A DNA stretch of 64,000 bases, from NCBI GenBank assembly GCA_948144175.1, contig CANXME010002001.1, positions 207,001-271,000 on the forward strand, written 5' to 3'. The translations under genes were made by a program, and so were the position numbers. Each line of letters starts with the position of its first letter. Within the stretch, counting starts at the first letter, position 1. Under the pieces are notes generated by a model. It was not told where the DNA came from and did no database searches. It saw only the letters and a program-made list of their open reading frames with translations. This DNA is from Closterium sp. NIES-65 (lineage: Eukaryota > Streptophyta > Zygnematophyceae > Desmidiales > Closteriaceae). Of this stretch, positions 43,495 to 54,796 are shown in pieces.

Positions 43495-44587
43495 TGTTGG
43501 TGTAAGGGCCTAATAAACTCAAGCTATTAAGACTTTATCACACTTAAAACCTCTCCTCGGGGTCACCTCCAAGGGTCCTTGGGTGCCTGGTACAAGACCA
43601 GCCCCTATCCTCGGGTCCGAGTTTGTAGAGAGAGGGATCAAGAGGGACTTAGTCAAAACAGCAAGAGTACCCTGAACGTCGCGCAGCGTATCGTGCAGAC
43701 CGTCGATCGGATAAAGCTGAGAATTTCCTATATCGAACCTCACTCTAAGAGCTTTAAAATAAGCCAAGTTGCCTCGCGAAAAGTTCTGCCATTACGAAGT
43801 TATGGCTCGGACAGCGTTAGCCTAGCGTTGGAGTGCTAGCGTACTAGCGTTGACTCGGGTAGCATTCCGCCGTCGCACCGCGTAGACAAGAAATTCCAGC
43901 AAGGAAGGAATTCGCTTGAATCAATTTCACTATATTCAGGTACAAACAGAGAAGGAATAAATAGCTCTAGCTAGCAAGGACCTTGGGAATCAACCTGGGA
44001 ACAACCAGGGATGATCCCAAATAATTCCAAGCAACAGAACCAACCTGGCTGGACAAAATAGCAGGTGATAGGTTGGTGAACAACCTCTGGTTCTGTTTTT
44101 CCAACCTGGGAAAACAACAACCAGGTTCAGGTCCTAAAAACAGAACCTGTTTTGTCTTTGCCCAACCAGCCAAATGCTGGTTCCGCTGGTTTCCCCTGGC
44201 CCTGTAGCATGCAGATACAGACAAACAACATCCAACCTTCACCTAAATTGTACCCCTATAGTGCCTGCCCTGCTACACTATAGTCAACCAAACAAAACAG
44301 TACAATTTCGAGTTGGATAGAACTGAATCTGCGCAATCAAGTAAGTTGAACCGCAAAGCTTCCATCTTGGGTTCCTTTGCGAGCTCGTCCTTTCTGCTTG
44401 AACTGTTCATAGCGCGTACAATGTTATGCCGAAGCGCACATTTTGCGAGTACCTGCAAATGCTTCAAGCGAAAATTGCGAAAGCAAACAAACACACGAAC
44501 ATACCATTCACACGCAAATGCATTTGCACACGCATACTCGTACAAACAGACGGCAGGATGTCGTGCAATATGAATTTGCACCCAACA
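43495..44587 (-). repeat. M3/M4 shared middle LTR
   Basis: 1093 bp. It acts as 5' LTR of M3 and 3' LTR of M4. It carries P2-like variants (GTGATAGGTTGGTGAAC, GACAAGAAATTCC) and differs from the M4 5' LTR at roughly 18 positions by eye. Confidence 0.95.
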
Positions 44588-44601
44588 CACTCCCCCTCAG
44601 C
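44588..44601 (-). promoter_or_regulatory. M4 polypurine tract
   Basis: Complement of the family polypurine tract, adjacent to the LTR ending at 44587. Confidence 0.88.
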
Positions 44602-44629
44602 CTGCCGGCTGCATCCCCATCATTCCATA

Positions 44630-47600
44630 CTAGTTCATGCTCATTCCACTCATGCGCACACAACGCCAATGAGACTCATCCGCAAGCCTCTTGGTGAGGA
44701 AGTCTGCTGGCTGCTGGTGAGTCTTGATGTAGATCGGATTCACCGTCCCCCTCTTCACCTCCTTACGCAGCCAGTGCCACTTGATACGCATGTGCTTATT
44801 CAGCCCATGAAGCACAGCGTTCCTGGCCATCCCAAGAGCTCCCTTGCTATCACAAAACAGCGGCGTAGCAACCTTTTGCTCCTGGCCAATCTCCTCCAAC
44901 AGCCTCCTCAGCCAAATCATCTCCTTCACCCCATGGAACATCGCCATGTACTCTGATTCCACGGAAGAGAGTGCTGTCTCCGTCTGCTTCTTTGACCTCC
45001 AACTAACCGGTCCTCCCCCAACTACGCAGATGTATCCTCCCACAGATGAGGAATCCTCCTTCTCAGAGGCCCACGTAGCATCAGTAAAGCAAGTGAGAAA
45101 AAGCTTGCCTTCTCCAAGCCTCTCCCCCTTCTCTTTCAGCACCTCAACCCCTTTCTGCTTCACCTGTGCAGATGCGGAGTATTGAACTCCAATGCTTGGG
45201 TGAGAGTTCAGATACTTCACCACACGCTCAGCTGCATCCACCTGCTCCTCTGATGGATTCTGCACTACCCTAGCCAGCTGCCCAACCGAGAAAGAGATGT
45301 CGGGTCTCGTGTGAACTGCTGCATACAAGAGGCTGCCCACCAAGGACTGAAATTGCTGCTGCTCCTCGGCTTCAACCCCTTCATCCTCTGCAGCTTTCAC
45401 AAGCTTGAATTCTGCTGGCAGGGGAGTTGCAACCTTGCGCTCATTCTCAATTCCGTACTTCTCCCCAAGCTCCTTGATGAACTTCTCCTGGTGCAGCTTC
45501 AACCACCTGTGATCCAGATCCCTCTCCACGTGCATCCCGAGGTAGTACTTTACCTCCCCAAGGTTCTTGCACTTGAAGTTCTCCATCAGCTGCTGCTGCA
45601 CCTTCTGGATCTCCTTCATGCTGTTGCTAAAGAGAAGAATGTCGTCCACATAGACCAGAAACAGCACCAGCTTCTCCCCCTCCCCCTTGAGAAAGAGGCT
45701 CTCATCACAGCTGCTGGTCCTGAATCCCATCTCCTCTAAAACAGCTGCCAACTTCTGGTACCAGCAGCGTGGCGCCTGCTTCAAGCCATAGATGGACTTT
45801 TTCAGCTTGCACACCCTGCCCGTACCATCCTCATACCCAGGTGGCTGCGTCATGAACACCTCCTCCTCTAAAATCCCGTTGAGAAATGCCGTTGATATGT
45901 CCATCTGGATAATGAACTTCCCACTAACGGCTGCATCTGCCAACAAGACACGAAGGGTAGGGGGTTTGGCAGTGGGAGCAAAGATCTCATTGAAGTCCCG
46001 CTTCTCCTTCTGCATAAACCCCTTAGCCACCAACCTACTCTTGTAGATGGTGACCTGCCCCTTGTCGTCAGTCTTGATCCTTAGCACCCACTTGCATTGT
46101 ACCGCTTTCTTTCCTTCAGGAAGCACCACTAGTTCCCAAGTCCCATTCTCCAGCAGGCTCTGGTACTCAGCATCCCTGGAAGCTAGCCATTTGTCCCTAT
46201 CTGGTCCAGCTAATGCCTCCTCCATGCTAGCTGGTTCCTCTGGTGCAGGGGCAAGAAAACAGTACGCAGGTTGATCCTCCTCATCCGGGTCATAGCCATG
46301 CGGTAGAATCAGCAATGCCTCCTCGGTCCCAAGCTGCTGCTCCGCTACATCAGCTCCTGCAGTCAGCTTCTTAGTAGCCATACGGGTACGTCCTGGCCTG
46401 GAGACGGGTGTCTCCCATCCCTTCATAACGACACCCTTCGGCTTCTTAGTTTTCCCCTGCTGCTGCTCTCCTCCCTCGGATCCAGCAGCTCCACTAGTGC
46501 TACCGCTAATCTCCACACCATCACCTCCACCAGCAGGTGCCTCCTGCACCTTCTCTTTATCACCACCCTCTGCAGCTGCCTCCTCTCCCTCCTCCCACAC
46601 ACTAGGAGTCAGGTCCAGCTGCATGGTAATCTGCTCCATCTGCTGGGACACCCTGGCCTCCGGCTGTTTCTCCCAGCTCCCATACATCATGCCCTCAACA
46701 AACTTCACATCCCTGCTGTCAAACAACACACCCTTGGAAGGCTCCCACAGCAGCCATCCCTTGCTCTCAGCAGCCAGCCCCAAATGCACACACCAGATTG
46801 CACTCGCCCCCAACTTACTGCGATAGGTCTTGGGAACGTGGGCGACTGCCATGCAACCGAACACCCTCAGCATGTCCACCGGCGGCTTCCTCCCAAGCCA
46901 CCTCTCCAATGGCACCCACGAGTCATCCCCAACCTTTGTGAGTACCCTGTTCCTAGCGACAGTAGCGTGCCGAACAGCATGGGGCCACATCAAGTTGCCC
47001 AGCCCAGATTCTATGAGCAGCGCCCTAGCTGTCTCCAGAATTGTCCGGTTCGCCCGTTCTGCTACACCGTTGGACTGTGGGGTGTAAGCCGTGGTCAGCT
47101 CCCTCTGGATGCCCTGCTTCTTGAGCCAGGCCGTCATCTCAGCTCCAAGGAACTCACCACCCCGATCTGTCCTAATCCGCTTCACCACACACTCCGCTTG
47201 CTTCTCCACGAACGGCAGCCAATCGTCCCGAATCGTGGAGGCGGCGTGATCTTTCTGCTTCAGCGGATACGCCCACATTAGCCTGCTCCAGTCATCCACT
47301 ATGGTTAGGAAGTACCGCTCCCCCTTGTGCCCTTGCACCGGCAGCGGCCCCACCAAGTCCATGTGGACCAGCTCCAACGGCTTTTTGCTCCTGCCAGCCA
47401 CACTATGGAAGGGGAAACGGGTGAACTTTGAAAGGAGGCAAATTTCACAGTTATCATTGGGTGGTTGTCCGTTCAGCTTTAAGCCCTTAACGGCTCCATC
47501 CTTCTCCAGCTGCTTCAGCAAAGGCATTGCCACATGCCCCAAACGTCGGTGTGCAGTTGCCCAATCTGTCTCCCCAGATCTGGCCGACACTTTCACACCA

Positions 47601-49210
47601 ACCCCTCCAACGGCGTTGCACTCCCCCTGGGATGCAGACCCCTCTCCAGCCTGCCCCCCACCGTGCCACGCCAGCGCCGGCAGCTGCCACATAGATCTGT
47701 ACACGTCCTTGCTCTCGTGCAGATCCCAAAGCACCCGATTGCCCAGCTTCCCCTTATAAGTGCGAGCCCCATCCGTGTTGGTGTTCACCCCAGCCTTGCC
47801 AAGCTTACGGAGGGAGATGAGGTTGGCCTTCAGGTCGGGGACGAGGAGAACGTCGTGCAGCACCACCGGCTTGCCATCCGCTCCCTTAAATGCAGCTCGT
47901 CCCGCACCAGCCACCTTCAACATGTGTCCAGAGGCAGAGCACACCTCATTAATCGGTGCAGCGCGTACGTCGTCCAGCAGGTCCTTGCGCGGCGTCATTG
48001 TCCAAGCAGCGCCTGTGTCCAACACCCAATAGTCCAGGGGGTGCAGCTCTGCTCCAGCCTTAGCAGATGCGTCTCCTTGCTCCCCCTTGTCTCCCATATG
48101 GAAGAATTGGCCCGCGGTGCGCTCCTTCTTCTTCTCCGCACCGCCGTTGCCCTTCGGGTTGTTGTCGGACGAATCAGCGACCATGTTGGCGCCGTTTTTC
48201 TGGTTCCTCCGCGCGCCGCCATCCTGGTGACGATTCTGGGGGGTCCATCCATCGGGTTTCTTATAGCACAAAAACCAGGGATGCCCTTCCTTCTCACAAT
48301 ACCAGCAACTCCCTTTCATTTTGCCACCAGCACCCGACTTGCCCCCACGTCCAGATTTTGCACCGCGACCCCAACCGGTACCTCCTTGTTGGTCGTTGGA
48401 GTCGTCGTCTTTCTTTGCACCGCGTCCAGCACCACCGAAGCCACGTCCTTTGCCACGTCGGCTCCCTTGCATCCCGTAGCCGCTGCTGCCGTCGTCTCCA
48501 CCCCTCAGTTGGCGGCGACGGAAGTCCTCCTCCAGAATCTTCGTCCGCACCCACTCGAGCGTCCACAAGCTCTGGTTCTGCGGCAGGCTCAATCCGCTCG
48601 TAAATTGAAGCCACGATTCCGGCAGCAGCGAGAGCATCTTCAAGCACTTTGTTTGCTCCGGGTAGGTGATTCCTGCGGTCGCCAACTTCGCGTAGAGGTC
48701 GCGCAATTTGTCCAGGACAGGTTGTACCGGCTCTCCCTCGCTCAGGCGCAACGCGGACAGCTCCCTCTCCAGCATCAATGTTGCAACAACGGAGGTCGGG
48801 GCGTGCAGCTCCTTCAACACCGTCCACGCCTTCGGACCGCACTCAACCTCCGGCAGCAGGTGCATGACGTGGTGACGCTGGTTCAGCTCCAAACTCTGCG
48901 ACATCAAGTAGTAGCCAGCCGAGGCGCGCTCGTCCCAATCTTCCTGAAGGGCGGGGTCACTCGGTCTAGGCTCCTCCCCAATCATTAGTTTCAGCAATCC
49001 GATTTGACGGAAATAAAGTTGCATTTTCCAGGCCCAATCATCATAGCCCTCACCATTGAACTTCTCGACGGTGAAGTTTTTCAGCACCTCCTTGATCAGC
49101 GAGCCCTGGCTTGTTCGCGCTCCCCTTGGCGCAGAAACACCAGAATCATGGCTGCCGCTACGATCTTGGGCTGAAGATTCACCAGCTACCGCCGAGGTGT
49201 TGCCCGCCAT
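44630..49210 (-). CDS. M4 Gag-Pol polyprotein (1526 aa), intact copia type
   Basis: It is the same length as the P2 protein, with every landmark residue in place: CCHC knuckle in Gag, protease DTG, IN HHCC finger, IN D-D-X35-E triad, RT YVDD (45641–45652) and the RNase H acidic residues. Ser-to-Asn just after YVDD (LLFSN) is the only change near the RT active site. With complete LTRs on both sides (43495–44587 and 49257–50350), a primer site and a polypurine tract, M4 is structurally the most complete autonomous element in the window. Because its LTRs belong to a recombined array, their divergence should not be used to date it. Confidence 0.96.
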   Translation of the reverse strand: MAGNTSAVAGESSAQDRSGSHDSGVSAPRGARTSQGSLIKEVLKNFTVEKFNGEGYDDWAWKMQLYFRQIGLLKLMIGEEPRPSDPALQEDWDERASAGYYLMSQSLELNQRHHVMHLLPEVECGPKAWTVLKELHAPTSVVATLMLERELSALRLSEGEPVQPVLDKLRDLYAKLATAGITYPEQTKCLKMLSLLPESWLQFTSGLSLPQNQSLWTLEWVRTKILEEDFRRRQLRGGDDGSSGYGMQGSRRGKGRGFGGAGRGAKKDDDSNDQQGGTGWGRGAKSGRGGKSGAGGKMKGSCWYCEKEGHPWFLCYKKPDGWTPQNRHQDGGARRNQKNGANMVADSSDNNPKGNGGAEKKKERTAGQFFHMGDKGEQGDASAKAGAELHPLDYWVLDTGAAWTMTPRKDLLDDVRAAPINEVCSASGHMLKVAGAGRAAFKGADGKPVVLHDVLLVPDLKANLISLRKLGKAGVNTNTDGARTYKGKLGNRVLWDLHESKDVYRSMWQLPALAWHGGGQAGEGSASQGECNAVGGVGVKVSARSGETDWATAHRRLGHVAMPLLKQLEKDGAVKGLKLNGQPPNDNCEICLLSKFTRFPFHSVAGRSKKPLELVHMDLVGPLPVQGHKGERYFLTIVDDWSRLMWAYPLKQKDHAASTIRDDWLPFVEKQAECVVKRIRTDRGGEFLGAEMTAWLKKQGIQRELTTAYTPQSNGVAERANRTILETARALLIESGLGNLMWPHAVRHATVARNRVLTKVGDDSWVPLERWLGRKPPVDMLRVFGCMAVAHVPKTYRSKLGASAIWCVHLGLAAESKGWLLWEPSKGVLFDSRDVKFVEGMMYGSWEKQPEARVSQQMEQITMQLDLTPSVWEEGEEAAAEGGDKEKVQEAPAGGGDGVEISGSTSGAAGSEGGEQQQGKTKKPKGVVMKGWETPVSRPGRTRMATKKLTAGADVAEQQLGTEEALLILPHGYDPDEEDQPAYCFLAPAPEEPASMEEALAGPDRDKWLASRDAEYQSLLENGTWELVVLPEGKKAVQCKWVLRIKTDDKGQVTIYKSRLVAKGFMQKEKRDFNEIFAPTAKPPTLRVLLADAAVSGKFIIQMDISTAFLNGILEEEVFMTQPPGYEDGTGRVCKLKKSIYGLKQAPRCWYQKLAAVLEEMGFRTSSCDESLFLKGEGEKLVLFLVYVDDILLFSNSMKEIQKVQQQLMENFKCKNLGEVKYYLGMHVERDLDHRWLKLHQEKFIKELGEKYGIENERKVATPLPAEFKLVKAAEDEGVEAEEQQQFQSLVGSLLYAAVHTRPDISFSVGQLARVVQNPSEEQVDAAERVVKYLNSHPSIGVQYSASAQVKQKGVEVLKEKGERLGEGKLFLTCFTDATWASEKEDSSSVGGYICVVGGGPVSWRSKKQTETALSSVESEYMAMFHGVKEMIWLRRLLEEIGQEQKVATPLFCDSKGALGMARNAVLHGLNKHMRIKWHWLRKEVKRGTVNPIYIKTHQQPADFLTKRLADESHWRCVRMSGMSMN

Positions 49211-49241
49211 AGCTACCTATATCGAGGATCACTATAACGCA

Positions 49242-49253
49242 GCTCTGATACCA
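49242..49253 (-). promoter_or_regulatory. M4 primer-binding site
   Basis: TGGTATCAGAGC on the minus strand, three bases from the LTR. Confidence 0.92.
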
Positions 49254-49256
49254 GCT

Positions 49257-50350
49257 TGTTGGTGTAAGGGCCTAATAAACTCAAGCTATTAAGACTTTAT
49301 CACACTTAAAACCTCTCCTCGGGGTCACCTCCAAGGGTCCTTGGATGCCTGGTACAAGACCAGCCCCTATCCTCGGGTCCGAGTTTGTAGAGAGAGGGAT
49401 CAAGAGGGACTTAGTCAAAAACAGCAAGAGTACCTTGAACGTCGCGCAGCGTATCGTGCAGACCGACGATCGGATTAAGCTGAGAATTTCCTATATCGAA
49501 GCTCACTCTAAGAGCTTTAAAATAAGCCAAGTTGCCTCGCGAAAAGTTCTGCCATTACGAAGTTATGGCTCGGACAGCGTTAGCCTAGCGTTGGAGTGCT
49601 AGCGTACTAGCGTTGACTCGGGTAGCATTCCGCCGTCGCACCGCGTAGACAAGAAATTCCAGCAAGGAAGGAATTCGCTTGAATCAATTTCACTATATCC
49701 AGGTACAAACAGAGAAGGAATAAATAGTTCTAGCTAGCAAGGACCTTGGGAATGAACCTGAGAACAACCAGGGATCATCCCAAATAATTCCAAGCAACAG
49801 AACCAACCTGGCTGGACAAAACAGCAGGTGGTAGGTTGGTAAACAACCTCTGGTTCTGTTTTTCCAACCTGGGAAAACAACAACCAGGTTCAGGTCCTAA
49901 AAACAGAACCTGTTTTGTCTTTGCCCAACCAGCCAAATGCTGGTTCCGCTGGTTTCCCCTGGCCCTGTAGCATGCAGATACAGACAAACAACATCCAACC
50001 TTCACCTAAATTGTACCCCTATAGTGCCTGCCCTGCTACACTATAGTCAACCAAACAAAACAGTACAATTTCGAGTTGGATAGAACTGAATCTGCGCAAT
50101 CAAGTAAGTTGAACCGCAAAGCTTCCATCTTGGGTTCCTTTGCGAGCTCGTCCTTTCTGCTTGAACTGTTCATAGCGCGTACAATGTTATGCCGAAGCGC
50201 ACATTTTGCGAGTACCTGCAAATGCTTCAAGCGAAAATTGCGAAAGCAAACAAACACACAAACATACCATTCACACCCAAATGCATTCGCACACGCATAC
50301 TCGTACAAACAGACGGCAGGATGTCGTGCAATGTGAATTTGCACCCAACA
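49257..50350 (-). repeat. M4 5' LTR
   Basis: 1094 bp, starting TGTTGGTGTAAGG and ending CACCCAACA, then CATCA of family 4. It shares CCTGAGAACAACC and CTATATCCAGG variants with the M6 LTR at 60402. Confidence 0.95.
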
Positions 50351-53300
50351 CATCATGCTGTCAATGGTGATTGTTTTGGAGAAGGAGCTGGCTGCCCTCT
50401 CCAGCGACTGGGCGATGATGTGAAGCTGGTCCTTGACAAGATCAGGGACACTGATGCGAGGATGGCAGCGGCGGGCAGCAATGTGTCGGAGATGCAGCAG
50501 TGCACCAAGATCATCTCGGTGCTCGACAATACGTGGGACAACCTCATCCTCATCCTCAACACTCAGCACGACCAGTGGACGCCTAAGTGGCTACGGCAGC
50601 AGATTCTGCAGGAGGACTTCCGAAGGCGCCACATCGCCACACTGGAGGTGGTGGTGCCAATAAAACTGCTGAGGGGTATGGAGCTGCAGGAGGCAGCAGA
50701 GGAAGAGGGGGTGGGAGAGGCCGAAGCCGTATAAGAGGTTTTGGCAGAGGAGAGGCCGAGGTGACTACAACGAAGGGCATGGCAGCTCTGGAGGCAGGGG
50801 GAGCACCAAAATGGAGGGTGCGTGCTGGTACTACAAGAAGACTGGACACCTATGGTTCAAGTGTTTCAGCCGGCCTGAGGGATGGGCGCCCCCAGGCATG
50901 AAGCCGCCAAGTGGTGAACGTGCACGAGGTGGAGCTATGCAAGGTTCAGGTGCACAAGGTGATGGTGCCCAAGGCAAAGCCGACACTGGGATGTTCCTCG
51001 TGGTTGACGATGTGAAAGTGAGTGAGGGTGATGTGGGTTCGGTTGGGAAGGTTGTGATGCACCCCCTCAATCACAGGGTGATCGATTCAGGTTGCACAAG
51101 TCACATGTCCCTACGGGCAGATTTGCTTTACGAGGTAAAATCCAGTGGGAAGATCAAGTTTGTGGCTGCCACTTCATGTGTTTTGCTCCTTATGATTGGT
51201 GTGGGGAATGCTAAGATAATGGGAGCTAAAGGGGAGCTTGTGGGGCTGGGGAATGTGCTGCTGGTTGAAGGTTTGTCCGCTAACCTCCTCTCTGTGCGCC
51301 GGCTGCAGAAAACCAAGGCCAAAGTTCTGTTCGGCCCAACCAGCTGCCGTGCAAAGCTTGGGAAGTTGCTGCTGTGGGATTCGGAGGAGAAAAGCAGCTG
51401 CATCAAGGACCTATGGAAGCTGCCCATCATTCCTTGGAATGGGAAACCACCACCAACGGCAGCAGTAGCAGGAACGGCTAAAGCATGTGCGGGAGGAGAG
51501 GAGACTGCACCAACTGATGGGACCCTGGATGCAGTCAAGAAGGTGCAGCAGCCACAGCAGCTGCATGGTCACGTGCTTGCTGATGTTGATGCAACCGCTG
51601 TATGGGCTAAGGCTTCATCTGGAAGTGGTGACGCCGATTAGGAAACGTGGCACGAGAAGCTGTGTCACATCAACATTCCTATGCTGCAGAAGGATGGGAG
51701 TTTGAAGGGGCTGGAGGTGAATGGGGCAGCAAAGGAGATTGGGAGCTGCCCTACATGCCTTGAGACGACATTCACAAAGTTCCCCTTCAACAGCAGTACG
51801 GGACCAGTCAAGGCACCACTTGCACTTGTGCATATGGATGTGGTGGGTCCTACAAGGGCCCCTTCTCTCTCGAGCAGCCGCTACTTCTTGACCATCGTGG
51901 ACGACCACACGCGTGCGGTGTGGGTCTACCCTCTCAAAACCAAGGTGGAGGCAGCAGCGGCTGTGTTGAAGGAGTGGATGCCGCGCACGAAGGGAGAGCG
52001 GATACATGGTGAAGGTGATCCGCACCGACAACCAAGGAGAATTCATTGGCACTGTTTTTGAGGCGGTGCTGAAGAAGAAGAGGATACAGCATCAGCTCAC
52101 GGTGCCCTACAACCCTCAGCAGAACGGCGTTGCTGAGTGGTTCAACCAGACACTGCAGGAAGGTGTTCGCACTCTCCTTGGGCGTGCAGGGCTGCCGGAT
52201 CCGTGCACAGCGGCAGGTCGCCCTTGTGAGGAACAGGGTGTTGGCAACTGTAGGGGACAAGCAGTGGGTCCCCTACAGCAAGTGGTATAGGTTTGCACCA
52301 GCAGTCAATATGCTAAGAGCCTACGGTTGCATGGTGGTGTTTCATGTGCCTAAGGAGAAGAGGGGAAATCTGGAAGCTTCTGGGAGATGGGGTTTGCATC
52401 TGGGGATTGCAAAGGACCACAAGAGCCCGGCTGTTGTGGGACTTGACCGGCCAGAAGTTGACTGTTTCGAGGGATGTGAAGTTCCTCGAGTCCTTGTACT
52501 ACAACGAGTGGAATCCGCAGCAGCAGCAGAAGCTTCCTACTACACCACTGATCATTGAGGCCGATGAGGTGCAGCGGCCTTCGAGGCAAGTGCAGGTCAC
52601 TGTCTTAGAGGAAGAGATCTCAGGAGTGACAGAGGATAGAGGAGAACTTGAGCTGGAGGAGCAGCAGCAGCAGCAACTAGATACTCCACCACGTGACCAA
52701 CTCCCGTATGACCGTCCTAGGAGGGATGTGCGCCCTCATAACAGACTGACCTATCCGAGTTTTGGAAAGCCGAAGGTAGTAGGGGCTGGGAATGTGGCTG
52801 AGCAGTGGGATGAGGACGAGATAGCACACTGCTATTGGGCAGCTGTCCGTGGGCCCAAGAAGCTAGCTAAGGCATTGAACGGGCCCAATGCCGAAAAGTG
52901 GAAGCAGAGTGCGAAGGAGGAGTATGACTCTCTGCTGGAGAACGAGGCGTGGGAGCTGTGTGAGCTGCCCTTTGAGAAGAAGGCCATTTCTTCCAAGCTG
53001 ATCTTCAGACACAAGTACGGACCAGATGGGAAGCTGACCCACTAAAAGTCAAGGCGTGTGGCTAAGGGGTTCCAGCAGACAAAGGGGAAGGACTTTGATG
53101 AGATTTTTGCTCCTGTGGGGAAGGAAACTATATTGAGAGTGATATTGGGAACGGCTGCAAACCGCGGACGGAGGATCAAGCAGATGGACATCACAACTGC
53201 CTTCCTGAATGGAATCATTCTGGAGGAGCTATACATGCAGCAGTGTGAGGGGTTGGATGATGGGAGCGGCACGGTGTGCAGGCTGAAGAAAGTCATCTAT

Positions 53301-54000
53301 GGCTTGAAGCAGGCTCCTCGTGCATGGTACCACAAGCTGGAGGAGACACAGCTGGCTGGGGTAATCAAGAAGAGCGAGTGTGATCACAGCTTGTTCCTGC
53401 TGCAAGAGGCAGTTTCTCATGCTCCTGGTATTTGTGGACGATATCTTGCTCTTCTCACAGCTGTCTGTGATGATTGACCGTATGGAGGAGATGCAATTCA
53501 AGTGTTCGAAGATGGGAGATGTCAAGTATTCTTTGGGGATGCACGTGGAGAGAGACCTGGACAAGGAACTGTTGAGATTGCACCAAAGAAGTACTGTGAG
53601 GGGCTGGCTGAGAAGTATGGGCTGCAAGATGGAGGAAAGCCAGCCACCCCACTGCCTTCGGGGTTCACTTTCGAGCCCTGTGCTGATGAGGAGGTGGTGG
53701 GCAAGAGTGATAAGAAGCTATTTCATTCCATGGTTGGGGCACTCATCTATGCGACCAACCACACGCGGCCTGATATTGCCTTTGCAACAAACCAGGCTTG
53801 CCAGTGAGGTTTCTCGCCCCAATCATGAGCAGCTGGAAGCGGCCAAGACGTTGGTCCGCTATGTGAGCGCTACGGTATCACTGGGCTTGGAGAACAGTGC
53901 TGTAAGACAGAGGCTGCAGAGGAGTGCAGCTGATTTGAACAAAGGGGGGACGCTCTTGACCTGCTATACTGCTCTGTGAAGAAAGATGGCACCAGCATTG
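50351..54000 (+). pseudogene. Family-4 copia Gag-Pol, decayed, 5' end missing
   Basis: This is a diverged relative of family 1 on the opposite strand from its neighbours. It begins inside Gag (VIVLEKELAAL in one frame, then LVLDKIRDTDARMAAAG and LQEDFRRRH in another). The zinc knuckle CWYYKKTGHLWFKC has lost its second Cys. Protease reads VIDSGCTSHM (about 51078). IN shows LVHMDVVGP, RTDNQGEF and NGVAEWFN. RT shows YGLKQAPRAWYH and FVDDILLF (about 53430). RNase H ends at LTCYTAL. In-frame stops or frameshifts occur near 50734, 51641, 52010, 52200, 53045, 53410 and 53806. The P3 LTR cuts it at 54001. No LTR of its own is visible. Confidence 0.85.
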
Positions 54001-54796
54001 TGTTGGATGCAAATTCACATTGCACTACATCCTGCCGTCTGTTTGTACAAGTATGCGTGTGCGAATGCATTTGGGTATGAATGGAATATTCGTGTGTTCG
54101 TTTGCTTTCACAATTTTCGCTTGAAGCATTTGCAGGTACTCGCACAATGTGCGCTTCGGCACAACATTGTACGCGCTATGAACAGTACAAGCAGAAAGGA
54201 CGAGCTCGCAAAGGAACCCAAGATAGATGCTTTGCGGTTCGGCTTACATGATTGCGCAGATTCAGTTATATCCAACTCGAAATTGTACTGTTTTGTTTGG
54301 TTGACTATAGTGTAGCAGGGCAGGCACTATAGGGGTACAATTTAGGTGAAGGTTGTATGTTGTTTGTCTGTATCTGCATGCTACAAGGCCAGGGGAAACC
54401 AGCGGAACCAGCATTTGGCTGGTTGGGCAAAGACAAAACAGGTTCTGTTTTTAGTACCTGAACCTGGTTGTTGTTTTCCCAGGTTGGAAAAACAGAACCA
54501 GAGGTTGTTTACCAACCTACCACCTGCTATTTTGTCCAGCCAGGTTGGTTCTGTTGCTTGGAATTATTTGGGATCATCCCTGGTTGTTCCCAGGTTCATT
54601 CCCAAGGTCCTTGCTAGCTAGAACTATTTATTCCTTCTCTGGTTATACCTGAATATAGTCAATTTGATTCAAGCGAATTCCTCCCTTCCTGGAATTTCGT
54701 TTCTACACGGTGCGACGGCGGAATGCTACCCGAGTCAACGCTAGTACGCTAGCACTCCAACACTAGGCAAACACTGTCAGAATCCCAAGGACCCTT
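54001..54796 (+). repeat. Family-1 LTR P3, truncated, tail-to-tail with M5 LTR
   Basis: It starts TGTTGGATGC immediately after family-4 CATTG (53996–54000) and is normal to about 54778. About 200 bp are then missing, a short piece (ATCCCAAGGACCCTT) remains, and the terminal bases are lost where it meets an inverted LTR at 54797. No internal region in plus orientation follows, so it is a solo LTR or the relic of a deleted element. Confidence 0.88.

Larger units (their letters stand above)
36724..50350 (-). mobile_element. Family-1 array M3/M4: LTR–int–LTR–int–LTR with unmatched flanks
   Basis: Read on the minus strand: LTR 49257–50350, intact internal M4 (44588–49256, 4669 bp), LTR 43495–44587, chimeric internal M3 (37816–43494, 5679 bp), LTR 36724–37815. 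The left flank ends GTTCC in family 3 and the right flank begins CATCA in family 4, so no target duplication encloses the array. Recombination between the facing LTRs of two separate elements, deleting what lay between, explains this. Confidence 0.88.

Noticed and set aside
50353..50849. Minus-strand frames in family 4 read as a host gene
   Set aside because: The plus strand carries Gag, protease, IN and RT motifs in order; the minus frames are shadows.
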